This document shows positions 8,837 to 17,886 of a stretch of DNA of 64,000 nt, piece after piece. Every line of letters starts with the position of its first letter. The stretch's first letter is position 1. This stretch comes from Gottfriedia acidiceleris (GTDB taxonomy: Bacteria > Bacillota > Bacilli > Bacillales > Bacillaceae_G), in NCBI RefSeq assembly GCF_004138285.1, contig NZ_SCFN01000003.1:186001-250000 (forward strand). Direction: 5' to 3'. The notes under the pieces are model-generated. The model saw only the letters and a program-made list of their open reading frames with translations. It ran no database searches and was not told where the DNA came from. The position numbers and the translations under genes are program-made.

Positions 8837-9101
8837 TCTTATCCCCTAATGGTTAAAATTAGAACTTTTTAACATTTCCATTTCATTAAATTATAACATT
8901 CTTTATTCAACTCTCCTGCCATTTAGTGCATAAAAAGAAGCCTTTAATCAAATTATGATTAACTGGAATCAAACTTCCATTCACTTTGGTGAGCCTTTGG
9001 AAAAACTATTACTATATTCATTCTTTTTCAATAAATCATAGAATAATATTAAAGTTCTAAAAATAAATTTTACAGAGATTAATTAGATGAGGGGGGAAAT
9101 T

Positions 9102-10142
9102 TTGAAAATAGTAAAAAGAGCAATTTTAATAGTAGTATGCATTTTTGCATCCATTATTTTACTGATTGCTTCTTCTTTCGCTTTTTTAAATCTTTTAAAA
9201 ATCAACGTTAATAAACCTACTTCACCACTGTCAGCTGGAATACGGGGTGTGAATTGGGCGGATGAGCGTGACAATTTTGTTGATGGCGTCATTTATGTAA
9301 GTGGACTGACCAAAAATGATACATATGATTCTGCCAAAGTAGTTGGCCGACAAATTATCGGGCAGATGTTCGACAAAACTGGTGCTAACACAGTCAGACT
9401 TCCCATTAATGAAGCTACAGTCGCAAATTATTGGAGTAATTATACAGGGGCCATTGATGCTGCGTTAGAGAGAGGGAAAGTAATTTTTTGCTATTGGCCA
9501 CCGAAAAATGGAAAACCTGAAGATTTCAAAAAATATTTTAGCATGTGGAAAACTGTTATCCAAAAGTATGGAAACAACCCAAACTGTTATTTTGAACCTA
9601 TTAATGAGCCCTACGGCTATAATACAAAAGATTTACGTAATCTCTATCATGATTGGCTAACAAGATTCAATGTTCCGAAGAAAAATGTAATTCTTGATGG
9701 AATTGGATTGGCCGCTCTCTATATTAATCCACTAGGTGATGACAAACGACTTGACGGAACAATGCTTGCCGTACACTGCTATGCGTTTTATGCAGGATAT
9801 GTACATATTAATTCCCTTACAGAAACAGGATGGTCCAATATTTTAACAATTGAAATTGGAAAATACTCCGATCGTGCCATCATTACCGAATGGGGAGCAC
9901 CAATGAAAAGCGGCTTGGATTATTCGGTAAAAAAGAACAAGAATGACATTAACTATGTTCGTGCAATGAGCAAAAAAATTAATACGATCGGTGCCGGAAG
10001 TGTTTATTGGCCGGGCTTGCGTGACGGGGATTCTTATAGTTTGATGGAGAAAAAAGTCATCAACAAACAAATCACTCTTAAAGTTACTAATCCAACCGGT
10101 CTTGAAAAATTGCAAGAATCCTGGGGTATGCCTATTCACTAA
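9102..10142 (+). CDS. Membrane-anchored GH5-type glycoside hydrolase
   Basis: 346 residues from TTG 9102 (GGGGGG is 5 bases upstream). A signal anchor (about 6-35) is followed by a TIM-barrel domain with GH5 landmarks: GVNW near residue 48, NTVRLPI near 96, acid/base Glu169 in EPINEPYG and nucleophile Glu263 in ITEWGAP. GH5 enzymes cleave beta-glucans, mannans or related beta-linked glycans; the substrate is not predictable here. With the catalytic residues intact it should be active at the cell surface. The stop is followed by a hairpin at 10159-10188. Confidence 0.85.
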   Translation: MKIVKRAILIVVCIFASIILLIASSFAFLNLLKINVNKPTSPLSAGIRGVNWADERDNFVDGVIYVSGLTKNDTYDSAKVVGRQIIGQMFDKTGANTVRLPINEATVANYWSNYTGAIDAALERGKVIFCYWPPKNGKPEDFKKYFSMWKTVIQKYGNNPNCYFEPINEPYGYNTKDLRNLYHDWLTRFNVPKKNVILDGIGLAALYINPLGDDKRLDGTMLAVHCYAFYAGYVHINSLTETGWSNILTIEIGKYSDRAIITEWGAPMKSGLDYSVKKNKNDINYVRAMSKKINTIGAGSVYWPGLRDGDSYSLMEKKVINKQITLKVTNPTGLEKLQESWGMPIH

Positions 10143-10158
10143 AATTATTCGAAAGAAG

Positions 10159-10188
10159 ATGACCCCTTGAAGCTTGTTGAGGGGTCAT
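10159..10188 (+). terminator. Hairpin after the GH5 gene
   Basis: A 9-bp stem ATGACCCCT/AGGGGTCAT with a 12-base loop. The T-tract is poor (TCTCAATT), so termination may be partial. Confidence 0.55.
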
Positions 10189-10484
10189 TCTCAATTAAGA
10201 TGACCTTTCATTAAGATAATCTATAATCGCTTGCTTTAATGAAATAATATAAAAATTGTTATTAGTTTCTCAAGGCCTAAATTGATCCCAGAAACATAAT
10301 CAAACGGTTCTATTTTTCGTTTTTTTTTTAAACCTAGAAAAAATTTTTTTAAGTCAATTCCTGCTTAAAAACCTTGCTATTTCAACGTTTTTTAGACCGG
10401 GACAATTCGCGTCCACAGGGTGGGTAAAGTCCCTGGAGAAATAGTGATTCGAACGTGTTATAGTGGGTTTAGGAGGTGTTTCTA

Positions 10485-10610
10485 ATGCAAATTTTAATCT
10501 GTAAAGAATGCGAAGAAACTATTGAGTACGCGGAGTATAAAAAAGTTGTGAAAATCTATTCAACTTGCGAAAACTGTAAAAATGAAACAGCAACTTCAAC
10601 TGCAAAATAA
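10485..10610 (+). CDS. GapA-binding peptide SR1P-like
   Basis: 41 residues with the SR1P layout: MQILICKEC, then EETIEYAEYKKV, then a second CENC pair. The two CxxC motifs probably bind zinc. In B. subtilis SR1P binds GapA and stimulates its association with RNase J1. AGGAGGTG lies 7 bases before the ATG. Recognition rests on length, the CxxC pairs and the transcript layout. Confidence 0.7.
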   Translation: MQILICKECEETIEYAEYKKVVKIYSTCENCKNETATSTAK

Positions 10611-10704
10611 CATAGAACAAAAAAGCTAATTTTGTAATCAAGACCTTAAATAAGAATACTTAATTTTTAAGGGTTAAACAAAATATAATATATTATTGAA
10701 AATG

Positions 10705-10736
10705 AAAAAAAGGATCTTACAAAAGGATCCTTTTTT
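10705..10736 (+). terminator. Terminator of the SR1-like RNA
   Basis: AAAAAGGATC pairs with GATCCTTTTT around a loop of about 9 bases, followed by more T. It could also serve the convergent Nudix gene in the other direction. Confidence 0.85.
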
Positions 10737-10752
10737 ATCTATATACTGAAGT

Positions 10753-11205
10753 TCAATAGTTAGAATCCTTAAACGAATTTAAAATAGGAAGTTCGGGTGG
10801 ATTAATTTCTGATGGAAGGTCATGAAAACTAAAAAAGCCTAACTCGAGCACTTCGCTTTCTTCTTTCTCTAATTGACCTGTATATTCAGTACATATATAA
10901 GTCGCAATTACATTATATACCTCATCTCCATGAGGATATTTATAATAAAACTCTTTTCCAGAAAAAATATTAAAAAACTCAAGGTTTAATGCTGTTAAAC
11001 CAGTTTCTTCCTTCAATTCTCTTTTAGCCACTTCTTCTAAATTTTCTCCCAACTCTAATGATCCACCAGGTAATCCCCAAGTCTTATTATCTTTTCTTAA
11101 TTGTAATAATACTCTTTTTTGTGAATCTAGTAGTATAACATTTGCACCTGCCATTAAGATAGGTCGGCTACCTACAACTTTTCTTAAATCCATAATATAT
11201 CCCAT
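10753..11205 (-). CDS. Nudix hydrolase
   Basis: 150 residues with a complete Nudix box (GX5EX7REUXEEXGU) in GSLELGENLEEVAKRELKEE near residues 48-67. Such enzymes hydrolyse nucleoside diphosphate derivatives with Mg2+. The substrate is unknown; the sequence resembles the MutT/YjhB-like cytosolic group. GGGGAG precedes the ATG. Confidence 0.88.
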   Translation of the reverse strand: MGYIMDLRKVVGSRPILMAGANVILLDSQKRVLLQLRKDNKTWGLPGGSLELGENLEEVAKRELKEETGLTALNLEFFNIFSGKEFYYKYPHGDEVYNVIATYICTEYTGQLEKEESEVLELGFFSFHDLPSEINPPELPILNSFKDSNY

Positions 11206-11473
11206 TGATTTCTCCCCACTATAAGATGATAATGTTTAATTCAACTGTATCAAACAATTCCATTTTATACCACTTAACTGTCATTTACTCCCAAAAAACT
11301 AGCTGCAAGTCTTAAAATATACTTGTTCTCTTTATAACTTATAACCAACCAAGCAATGTTAATAAAAGGAATATTTTACCAATTAAATTACATATATATA
11401 TTCTAGTTGTTTTAACTTTAAACAACAAAAGAAGGTTTAGATCAATCTATCTTTGTTAAAAGGAGAAAAGTGA

Positions 11474-11896
11474 ATGAGGTTGAATCATTTAAATTTATGT
11501 GTTGATGATTTATCAGAAGCTAGACAATTCTTTGAAACATTTTTTGATTTTAAATTTTTAGAACAAAAAGGAAAAGCTCTTGTAGTGTTAAGTGATGAGC
11601 ATGGATTTATTCTCGTGTTAAGTGATCCAAAGGCATTTAAGAGGCAAATGGAAATTAGATACCCTGAAGCTTTTCATGTAGGTTTTTTAGTGGAAACGTC
11701 AAGTGAAGTAGATCAACAGTATGCTCGTTTAATAGCTGGGGGCATCCAAATAGAAAAAGAACCTTATCCCATGAGAGGTAATAGTTATGGCTTTTATTTC
11801 ACAACGTTTAATAATTTATTGATTGAAGTTTCTTGCCTTGACGATAGAAATGGCATGGTAAAAAAAATTCAAAAACTTAATGACACTCAATCTTAA
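11474..11896 (+). CDS. VOC (glyoxalase/bleomycin-resistance fold) protein
   Basis: 140 residues beginning MRLNHLNLCVDDLSEARQFFETFF, the standard first beta-alpha-beta module, with a second module containing FHVGFLV and the end motif GNSYGFYFTTFNNLLIEVSC. Possible metal ligands are His5, His73 and Glu124 (approximate numbering). The family covers lyases, dioxygenases and resistance proteins; the function is open. SD AAAGGAG. Confidence 0.8.
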   Translation: MRLNHLNLCVDDLSEARQFFETFFDFKFLEQKGKALVVLSDEHGFILVLSDPKAFKRQMEIRYPEAFHVGFLVETSSEVDQQYARLIAGGIQIEKEPYPMRGNSYGFYFTTFNNLLIEVSCLDDRNGMVKKIQKLNDTQS

Positions 11897-11913
11897 GTAA
11901 TTTTTAATGATAG

Positions 11914-11944
11914 ATACAAGCTTCTTCTTTTAGGAAGCTTGTAT
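11914..11944 (+). terminator. Terminator of the VOC gene
   Basis: ATACAAGCTTC pairs with GAAGCTTGTAT, followed by TTATACTTTTT. Confidence 0.75.
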
Positions 11945-12055
11945 TTATACTTTTTGTTATGTCAATAGATAACGAGAACACTTAACTTTGGCAATCAGTC
12001 TTTTATATTTAAGCAAGGACTAATTTTATTTGAAAACACCAATTATCAGCTTAAT

Positions 12056-12096
12056 AAAACAACCACTGGAGTGTATAATTACCTCCGTGATTGTTT
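12056..12096 (-). terminator. Terminator of the propeller-protein gene
   Basis: AAACAATCACGGAG pairs imperfectly with CTCCAGTGGTTGTTT (one bulge and one G-U), with TTTT at the 3' side on the minus strand. Confidence 0.6.
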
Positions 12097-12122
12097 ATAA
12101 ACTCATATAAGTTAATTAAAAG

Positions 12123-13523
12123 TCACGGTACAATTTCAAAAATCGTACCCATGTTTAAATCCGTCACTTTCATAGAACCGTAAACCGCTAAATAGAGTTT
12201 TGTTTGATTTAGATTCGTTCCCAAACCTACATAATAGGCCGGTTTAGAACCAAAATCATAATCTGTTTGTATGACACTGAAATCACTTTGTTTACCATCT
12301 GGCCTTAATTTCGTATAAGCCAAAACTCCTTTAACCTGTGCATGAGATCCCTTTTGTACCAAATCGGTAAACACAACGCCACCAGTTAAACTAGGTATTT
12401 CATTTCCCATATATGACTGGACTCCTGTATGTGCAGTTCCTTCAAATTTATCTGGTCTTGGATCTTTATGAAAATAACTAGTTAAAGGTTGAAGACGGCT
12501 CGCTGAAAGCGTTACTGATTGATCGTAATAAGCGATTGTTTTCTCATCTAAATCTGGATTTTCGGTGCATCCTTTTATTGTCGAAGTAGGAAAAGCACCT
12601 TCCCAACCTCTCCAACCGAAGTTAATAAATCCTTCCATCTCAGATTCAGAATTCATGTGGACTAACTGAGAGACTGGTATTGGTTTATAATGAACAAATG
12701 AAAAAAGCGACTCGACTAAATCCTGACCGACATTTCCAACATATTTAATATATTGATTATAAAATCTTTGATATGAAATACCTGTTATATTACGAACCCC
12801 TTTAGCTATTACTGTGAGTGTTTCTTGAATACTTGTTGGAAGTTCATTAAAACGAGTGACAATAGGTGGATTATTGCCGTTTATGTTTTTATCTACATCA
12901 ATTTCAATTATTTTACCCGCAATTTCCAAATTTTCTTGGCTTAGGTTAAACGGATCATAGCCTGATCCACCATCTCCTGTTGTTAAAACAAGTTTACTTG
13001 TTTCGGGTGAAAAATTTAAGGTGTTAAGTCCATTATGATTCAAGAAGGGTCTTCTGATGTTCAATAATGTCCGTCGTTTTTGAGGCTGACCACTTGATTG
13101 TAGAACCCATTCTTCAACTGTATCAATATGGTCATATTGAGTTTCCCTATTTAGCCATTTCAAATTTAATGTTTTGGGATCACAGGGATTAGGTTTAAAA
13201 GAGTTAGAAAGAGCACCTGGCCCCTGAGAACCAGCTACTGAATAATGAAGATAAAACTGCCCATTATGATAAAAATTAGGATGAAATGCTAACCCAAGCA
13301 ATCCGCGTTCATCATAGCCTCCAGACTCACCTAATTTTAATACCCGAGGGCGAATATCTAAAAAAGTCCTGATTTCTCCATTTCCTATGTAAAAGAGCTC
13401 TCCTACCTGTGTTGCAATAAATAATCTTTCAACTGAATCACCTGGAAGAATAGTTGTTTTCATAACGGTTGGTAAATTAATCTTACTAACTACAGGACGT
13501 AAATTAACTTTAACTTTTAACAA
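12123..13523 (-). CDS. Glucose/sorbosone dehydrogenase-like six-bladed propeller protein
   Basis: 466 residues. The motifs DERGLLGLAFHPNF (near 72-85), HNGQFYLHYS, NHNGLNTLNFSPE and LTTGDGGSGYDPFN are those of the soluble PQQ glucose dehydrogenase / HHIP-like beta-propeller family. The conserved His of the active site could be that in FLNHNGLN. Most relatives are exported, but this protein starts (TTG 13523, AGGAGG 12 bases upstream) with a soluble N terminus and no signal peptide. Whether it binds PQQ or has dehydrogenase activity cannot be told. Monocistronic. Confidence 0.75.
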   Translation of the reverse strand: MLKVKVNLRPVVSKINLPTVMKTTILPGDSVERLFIATQVGELFYIGNGEIRTFLDIRPRVLKLGESGGYDERGLLGLAFHPNFYHNGQFYLHYSVAGSQGPGALSNSFKPNPCDPKTLNLKWLNRETQYDHIDTVEEWVLQSSGQPQKRRTLLNIRRPFLNHNGLNTLNFSPETSKLVLTTGDGGSGYDPFNLSQENLEIAGKIIEIDVDKNINGNNPPIVTRFNELPTSIQETLTVIAKGVRNITGISYQRFYNQYIKYVGNVGQDLVESLFSFVHYKPIPVSQLVHMNSESEMEGFINFGWRGWEGAFPTSTIKGCTENPDLDEKTIAYYDQSVTLSASRLQPLTSYFHKDPRPDKFEGTAHTGVQSYMGNEIPSLTGGVVFTDLVQKGSHAQVKGVLAYTKLRPDGKQSDFSVIQTDYDFGSKPAYYVGLGTNLNQTKLYLAVYGSMKVTDLNMGTIFEIVP

Positions 13524-13709
13524 CTAACAAGACACCTCCTTTATATTATTTTCTTCTATAAAATTATGATGGGAATAGTTCTATTAGTACCGAAATTCAT
13601 TTCAAATAGAATGATAGTTTCTTTAAGTCTTTATTGTTAAAATAAGGGGCATATACCTGTACATTTGTTTTCATCAATTTGTCTTTTTAGTAGAAAGGAA
13701 GAAGTAACT

Positions 13710-14035
13710 TTGATAACTGCAATATTTATTTTTTTATTAGCCGGTTTAGCTGAAATTGGCGGAGGATACCTTATATGGTTATGGCTAAGAGAAGGTCAAT
13801 CTGCTTATTTAGGATTAATCGGAGGCATTATTTTGGCAGTTTATGGTGTCATTCAACGTTCCAAATTTTTCCATCATTTGGTAGAGTTTACGCTGCCTAT
13901 GGAGGCGTATTTATCGTTCTTTCAATTTTATGGGGCTGGGGTGTTGATAAAAAATCACCTGATTTATATGATTGGATCGGTGCAGTAATCTGTTTAATCG
14001 GTGTGTCTGTCATTTTATGGGCACCTCGTAATTAA
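13710..14035 (+). pseudogene. ynfA: ynfA (UPF0060 membrane protein), frameshifted
   Basis: The first frame, from TTG 13710 (AAAGGAAG upstream), encodes the YnfA N-terminus: helix 1 with [20 protein letters not shown] and helix 2 up to AVYGVI. The rest of the family signature ([16 protein letters not shown], then [14 protein letters not shown] and a last helix ending WAPRN) continues in the +2 frame to 14035. The two halves join perfectly if one base, probably a C, is restored near 13853-13854, giving [20 protein letters not shown]. It is either a true one-base deletion or a sequencing error. YnfA is a four-helix small membrane protein of the SMR-like group. Confidence 0.8.
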
Positions 14036-14158
14036 TACCCTTTCGTAATAATAGCAAATCGACAATTTAGCCGATTTTTTATTTAACGATTTTGAAGGAT
14101 AGTACAATAAGAAATTGAACTATTTTATTAAGGCTTTTATTATTAAGGAGGGAATAAA

Positions 14159-14533
14159 TTGTCATTACAAGTGGGCGATATTATTACATTTGAACGAACT
14201 TTTACGGTAGAAGACGTTGAATTGTTTACGAAGATTTCTGGTGATGCAGGCGCTCACCATATCACGCCTGATGAACAAGGAAGACTTGTCATTCAAGGTT
14301 TGTTGACTGCAACTTTACCAACTAAAATAGGTGGAGATCATAACGTACTAGCACGAACAGTAAATTTCGAATTTTTAAGACCAGTTTACTCAGGAGATAC
14401 AATATCCTGTGAAGTTACAATTGAAAAATTTGAAAAAAAAGAGAATAGAATATCTATCATGTCATCCTTCATATGTACAAATCAGAATAAAAAACAAGTA
14501 TTAAGTGGGAGCTTTGCAGGAGTAATATTATAA
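14159..14533 (+). CDS. MaoC-like hot-dog fold protein
   Basis: 124 residues: VGDIITFERTFTVEDVELFTKISGDAGAHH resembles the hydratase (R-specific enoyl-CoA hydratase) motif FT..D...F..LSGD..P.H. The catalytic Asp and His are present (D and H in SGDAGAHH). The central helix is GRLVIQGLL instead of the common VHGML. A role in acyl-CoA or hydroxyacyl metabolism is likely, but the substrate is unknown. TTG start with AAGGAGGG 6 bases upstream. Confidence 0.75.
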   Translation: MSLQVGDIITFERTFTVEDVELFTKISGDAGAHHITPDEQGRLVIQGLLTATLPTKIGGDHNVLARTVNFEFLRPVYSGDTISCEVTIEKFEKKENRISIMSSFICTNQNKKQVLSGSFAGVIL

Positions 14534-14683
14534 CCCTCCTATATAAGGAAATGAATTTAATGGACCAAAATACGGCAGAAATGGCGAAGAACTTAAAAAT
14601 TTTACATCTATTATTCTTTATAATAAATTATAAAACGAGTACACTGCAGTGGAAACTAGCATTCTTCTTTTCTAGCAACTAAA

Positions 14684-14732
14684 TGTAGGATGCCCGGCAA
14701 TGACCAAAGTCTCAGAACGCGAACATCCTACA
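14684..14732. repeat. 9-bp inverted repeat in a 230-bp gap
   Basis: TGTAGGATG and CATCCTACA are separated by 31 bases whose GC content is higher than the surroundings. There is no T-tract. It may be the relic of a structured element; nothing else is seen in 14534-14766. Confidence 0.4.
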
Positions 14733-14766
14733 GTTGACAACTTGGGCAAAAATCAAAATCACTCTA

Positions 14767-15039
14767 TTAATTTTGATATAAAGACTGTAATGCCAAATGT
14801 TCTAAATCTTTTTTCACATATATATCATATTGAGTATTCTCATTAAATCTCCTACCACTAAAATTCATCGGTAATTTCGTCTTATACTCAATCCCATTCT
14901 TCTTCAATTTACCAATAATCTTAAAATAGTTTTGATAACCATTTGTAGTATAGATTAACTTCCACTTCCGGTTTAAATATAATTGAATGAAACTATACAG
15001 TACGATCATGATAAATACATAGATTGCTAGATATAACAT
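14767..15039 (-). CDS. Small membrane-anchored protein, unknown
   Basis: 90 residues from ATG 15039 (GGAGGG 7 bases upstream; the longer frame to 15075 lacks an SD). One N-terminal transmembrane helix (MLYLAIYVFIMIVLYSFIQLYL) is followed by a cytoplasmic domain resembling DUF2007-like folds: YFKIIGKLKKNGIEYKTK near the start and YDIYVKKDLEHLALQSL at the end. No function is recognised. Confidence 0.65.
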   Translation of the reverse strand: MLYLAIYVFIMIVLYSFIQLYLNRKWKLIYTTNGYQNYFKIIGKLKKNGIEYKTKLPMNFSGRRFNENTQYDIYVKKDLEHLALQSLYQN

Positions 15040-15148
15040 ATTTAGTCCCTCCAATTTATACTTTTTATTTAACATATTAAATGCCTACTAGTTTTTATGT
15101 ATGGATTTTAGAAAATTATTAATTTAATTCATCCCTTCTATTTAAGTA

Positions 15149-15180
15149 AAAACACTCCAGTAAATGAATACTGGAGTGTA
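15149..15180 (-). terminator. Terminator of the aldehyde dehydrogenase gene
   Basis: A perfect 10-bp stem ACACTCCAGT/ACTGGAGTGT with an 8-base loop and T5 on the minus strand. Confidence 0.85.
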
Positions 15181-15187
15181 AAAGTAT

Positions 15188-16705
15188 TTAAAAGAATCCT
15201 AGTTTACTCGGAGAATAACTAACTAGCAAATTCTTTGTATTTTGATAGTGGTCCAACATCATTTTATGCGTTTCACGACCTACTCCTGAATTTTTATACC
15301 CACCAAAAGCTGCATGTGCAGGATATGCGTGATAGCAGTTTACCCAAACTCGACCTGCTTCGATGTTGCGTCCGAATCGATAAGCAGTATCCATATCACG
15401 AGTCCAAACACCCGCTCCTAATCCATATAATGTATCATTTGCGATTTCCAATGCCTCTTCTTTTGTTTTAAATGTAGTAACCGAAACAACAGGACCAAAT
15501 ATTTCTTCTTGGAATACTCTCATTTTATTGTTCCCTTTAAAAATTGTAGGGTTTACATAAAAACCATCTTTCAATTCTCCATCAAGAACATTGCGACTAC
15601 CACCAACTAAAACTTCTGCGCCTTCATTCTTACCAATTTCAAAATAAGATAAAATCTTATTCAATTGCTCATGCGAAGCTTGGGAACCGATCATTGTTTG
15701 AGGATCCAATGGATTTCCTTGTTTAATCGCTTTAACACGTTTTACCGCTCTATCCATAAATTCCTCATAGATTGATTCATGAATAAGCGCTCTTGAAGGA
15801 CATGTACATACTTCTCCCTGATTTAAAGCAAACATCGTAAAGCCTTCAAGTGCTTTATCGAAAAACTCTTCATTGTCTACTACATCTTCAAAGAATATAT
15901 TAGGAGATTTACCACCTAATTCTAATGTAACAGGAATTAAATTCTTTGAAGCATATTCCATAATTAGTCGGCCAGTTGAAGTTTCACCAGTAAATGCAAT
16001 TTTCGCAATTCGATCACTTGAAGCTAATGGTTTACCTGCTTCAAGTCCAAATCCGTTTACAACGTTTACAACTCCAGGTGGCAATAAATCTTGAATTAGT
16101 TCCATTAAAACTAACACAGAAGTTGGCGTTTGCTCAGCCGGTTTTAGAACAACACAATTCCCTGCAGCAAGAGCTGGAGCAAGCTTCCATACAGCCATTA
16201 GTATAGGGAAGTTCCAAGGAATGATCTGACCAACAACCCCTAATGGCTCTTTATAATGATATGCAACTGTATCACCATCAAGTTCACCGAGTGATCCTTC
16301 TTGGGACCTGATACATCCAGCAAAATAACGGAAATGGTCTATTGCTAAAGGAATATCTGCAGCTAAAGTTTCACGAACAGGTTTACCATTTTCCCAAGTT
16401 TCAGCGACAGCAAGATATTCTTTATTCGCTTCCATACGATCAGCAATCTTATGTAATATATTTGCTCTCTCAGTTACTGATGTTCTCCCCCATTTACCTT
16501 TTGCACCATGTGCTGCATCAAGTGCTTTTTCGATATCTTCCGAAGTCGATCTAGCCACCTCACAAATGACTTGTCCAGTTACAGGCGATACATTTCCAAA
16601 ATACTGTTCTCTTACTGGTCTTACCCATTCCCCACCAATAAAATTGTCATAACGATTTTTAAACGTAATTAATGAACCGGATTTTCCAGGTGTTGCAAAT
16701 ACCAT
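15188..16705 (-). CDS. NAD-dependent aldehyde dehydrogenase
   Basis: 505 residues of the ALDH superfamily, closest in features to the acetaldehyde-type AldA/ExaC group ([28 protein letters not shown] near the C terminus). Substrate-binding PWNFP is at 163-167, general base Glu262 in LELGGKSPN, and catalytic Cys300 in [11 protein letters not shown]. The spacing between Glu262 and Cys300 is a few residues longer than in classical ALDH2, as in ExaC-type enzymes. It would oxidise short aliphatic aldehydes to acids. Single gene with its own terminator; SD GGGGGAA. Confidence 0.9.
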   Translation of the reverse strand: MVFATPGKSGSLITFKNRYDNFIGGEWVRPVREQYFGNVSPVTGQVICEVARSTSEDIEKALDAAHGAKGKWGRTSVTERANILHKIADRMEANKEYLAVAETWENGKPVRETLAADIPLAIDHFRYFAGCIRSQEGSLGELDGDTVAYHYKEPLGVVGQIIPWNFPILMAVWKLAPALAAGNCVVLKPAEQTPTSVLVLMELIQDLLPPGVVNVVNGFGLEAGKPLASSDRIAKIAFTGETSTGRLIMEYASKNLIPVTLELGGKSPNIFFEDVVDNEEFFDKALEGFTMFALNQGEVCTCPSRALIHESIYEEFMDRAVKRVKAIKQGNPLDPQTMIGSQASHEQLNKILSYFEIGKNEGAEVLVGGSRNVLDGELKDGFYVNPTIFKGNNKMRVFQEEIFGPVVSVTTFKTKEEALEIANDTLYGLGAGVWTRDMDTAYRFGRNIEAGRVWVNCYHAYPAHAAFGGYKNSGVGRETHKMMLDHYQNTKNLLVSYSPSKLGFF

Positions 16706-16868
16706 AATGATTCCCCCTTAATAGCTTGTCTATATAAACTTATGAATTGGTATCTATAACTATGACTAATAATACATCTTTAATTTAATAGAAATATTTT
16801 GATTCAAAACGAATAATTAGATAGAATGATAGAAGTGTTAAAAATCTGTTAGAAAATGAGGGGTAACT

Positions 16869-17687
16869 GTGCGTAAAAACTTCGTAGATATTTTATATCT
16901 CCTTGTTGGATCAGCCATATTTGCAGTCGGTGTTAACTTCTTTGCAATACCGAATAAATTAGCTGAAGGTGGCTTTACCGGCATTACGATGATTACTTAT
17001 TATCTATTTAACTGGTCACCTGATGTCGTATATTTTGTTTTAAATGCTTCCTTGTTAATAATTGGATATAAATATTTAAAGAAACAACTAATAATATATA
17101 CAGTTATTTCCATAGTAGCGATTTCATTTTTCTTACGTATTACGGACGGTTATGGCGTACCAACAAGCGAAACTTTACTAGGTACTATTTTTGCTGGTGT
17201 TTTAATTGGACTAGGTTTAGGAATTGTCTTTCGTGCAGGTGGTACAACAGGTGGTTCCACGGTTCTAGCTCAAATGGTTCATCAATCCTTTGGGTGGAGT
17301 ATTAGTAAATCATTACTATTGTTTGATTTAATTGTCGTTTTAGGTGGTTATTTTGTAATCGGCTTTGAGAAAACGTTATATACTGTCATTTCTATTTATA
17401 TCGGTATTAAAGTTTTGGATTTTATTATGGAAGGGTTAAATCCTAAAAAAGCGATTACGATTATTTCCGATCAAGCGAATGAAATTGCACAAATCGTATC
17501 AAATGAAATGAATCGAGGAGTAACGATTTATCCTGCAAAAGGCCACTTCTCTGGCATAAGAAAAGAGTCCTTATACATTATTCTTAATAATAAAGAACTA
17601 TTTGAACTAAAAAAAATAATTCACACAATCGACCCAAATGCGTTTGTCGTTATTCATGATGTAAATGATGTGTTGAAAGCAGGATAA
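16869..17687 (+). CDS. YitT family membrane protein (DUF161/DUF2179)
   Basis: 272 residues: five transmembrane helices in the first 160 residues, including VGVNFFAIPNKLAEGGFTGI and FRAGGTTGGS, then a cytoplasmic DUF2179 domain beginning AITIISDQANEIAQIVSNEMNRGVTI. B. subtilis has several paralogues (YitT, YpjC, YvjA and others) of unknown function. GTG start, GAGGGG upstream. Confidence 0.88.
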   Translation: MRKNFVDILYLLVGSAIFAVGVNFFAIPNKLAEGGFTGITMITYYLFNWSPDVVYFVLNASLLIIGYKYLKKQLIIYTVISIVAISFFLRITDGYGVPTSETLLGTIFAGVLIGLGLGIVFRAGGTTGGSTVLAQMVHQSFGWSISKSLLLFDLIVVLGGYFVIGFEKTLYTVISIYIGIKVLDFIMEGLNPKKAITIISDQANEIAQIVSNEMNRGVTIYPAKGHFSGIRKESLYIILNNKELFELKKIIHTIDPNAFVVIHDVNDVLKAG

Positions 17688-17706
17688 AAGGTTTAGGTAA
17701 AGCAAA

Positions 17707-17750
17707 AAACAAATCGCGTTAAGTAATCAAACTTAAGTGATTTGTTTTTT
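17707..17750 (+). terminator. Terminator after the YitT-family gene
   Basis: AAACAAATC-TTAAGT pairs with ACTTAA-GATTTGTTT (two small mismatches), followed by a T-rich tail. Confidence 0.75.
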
Positions 17751-17886
17751 TAATTTGTATTGGTTTCGCTTTTATGGTGACACATTATTTTCGGCAACTA
17801 CTAAACAATGCTAATAAGTCATTGTTTGGTTTTATAAACATTCTAGGCGTTTTTTTAATTTTAAAGATTACACACAAAGCAATAAC

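Larger units (their letters stand above)
10440..10736 (+). ncRNA. SR1-like dual-function RNA (approximate 5' end)
   Basis: A short transcript unit: a 41-codon ORF with AGGAGGTG, then about 95 bases of untranslated sequence, then a strong terminator. This is the architecture of B. subtilis SR1, a base-pairing sRNA that also encodes SR1P. In B. subtilis the 3' part pairs with ahrC mRNA and transcription is repressed by CcpN/CcpA in glucose. The 5' end is my estimate; no convincing -35 was found, though TATAGT lies at 10460-10465. Confidence 0.55.
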
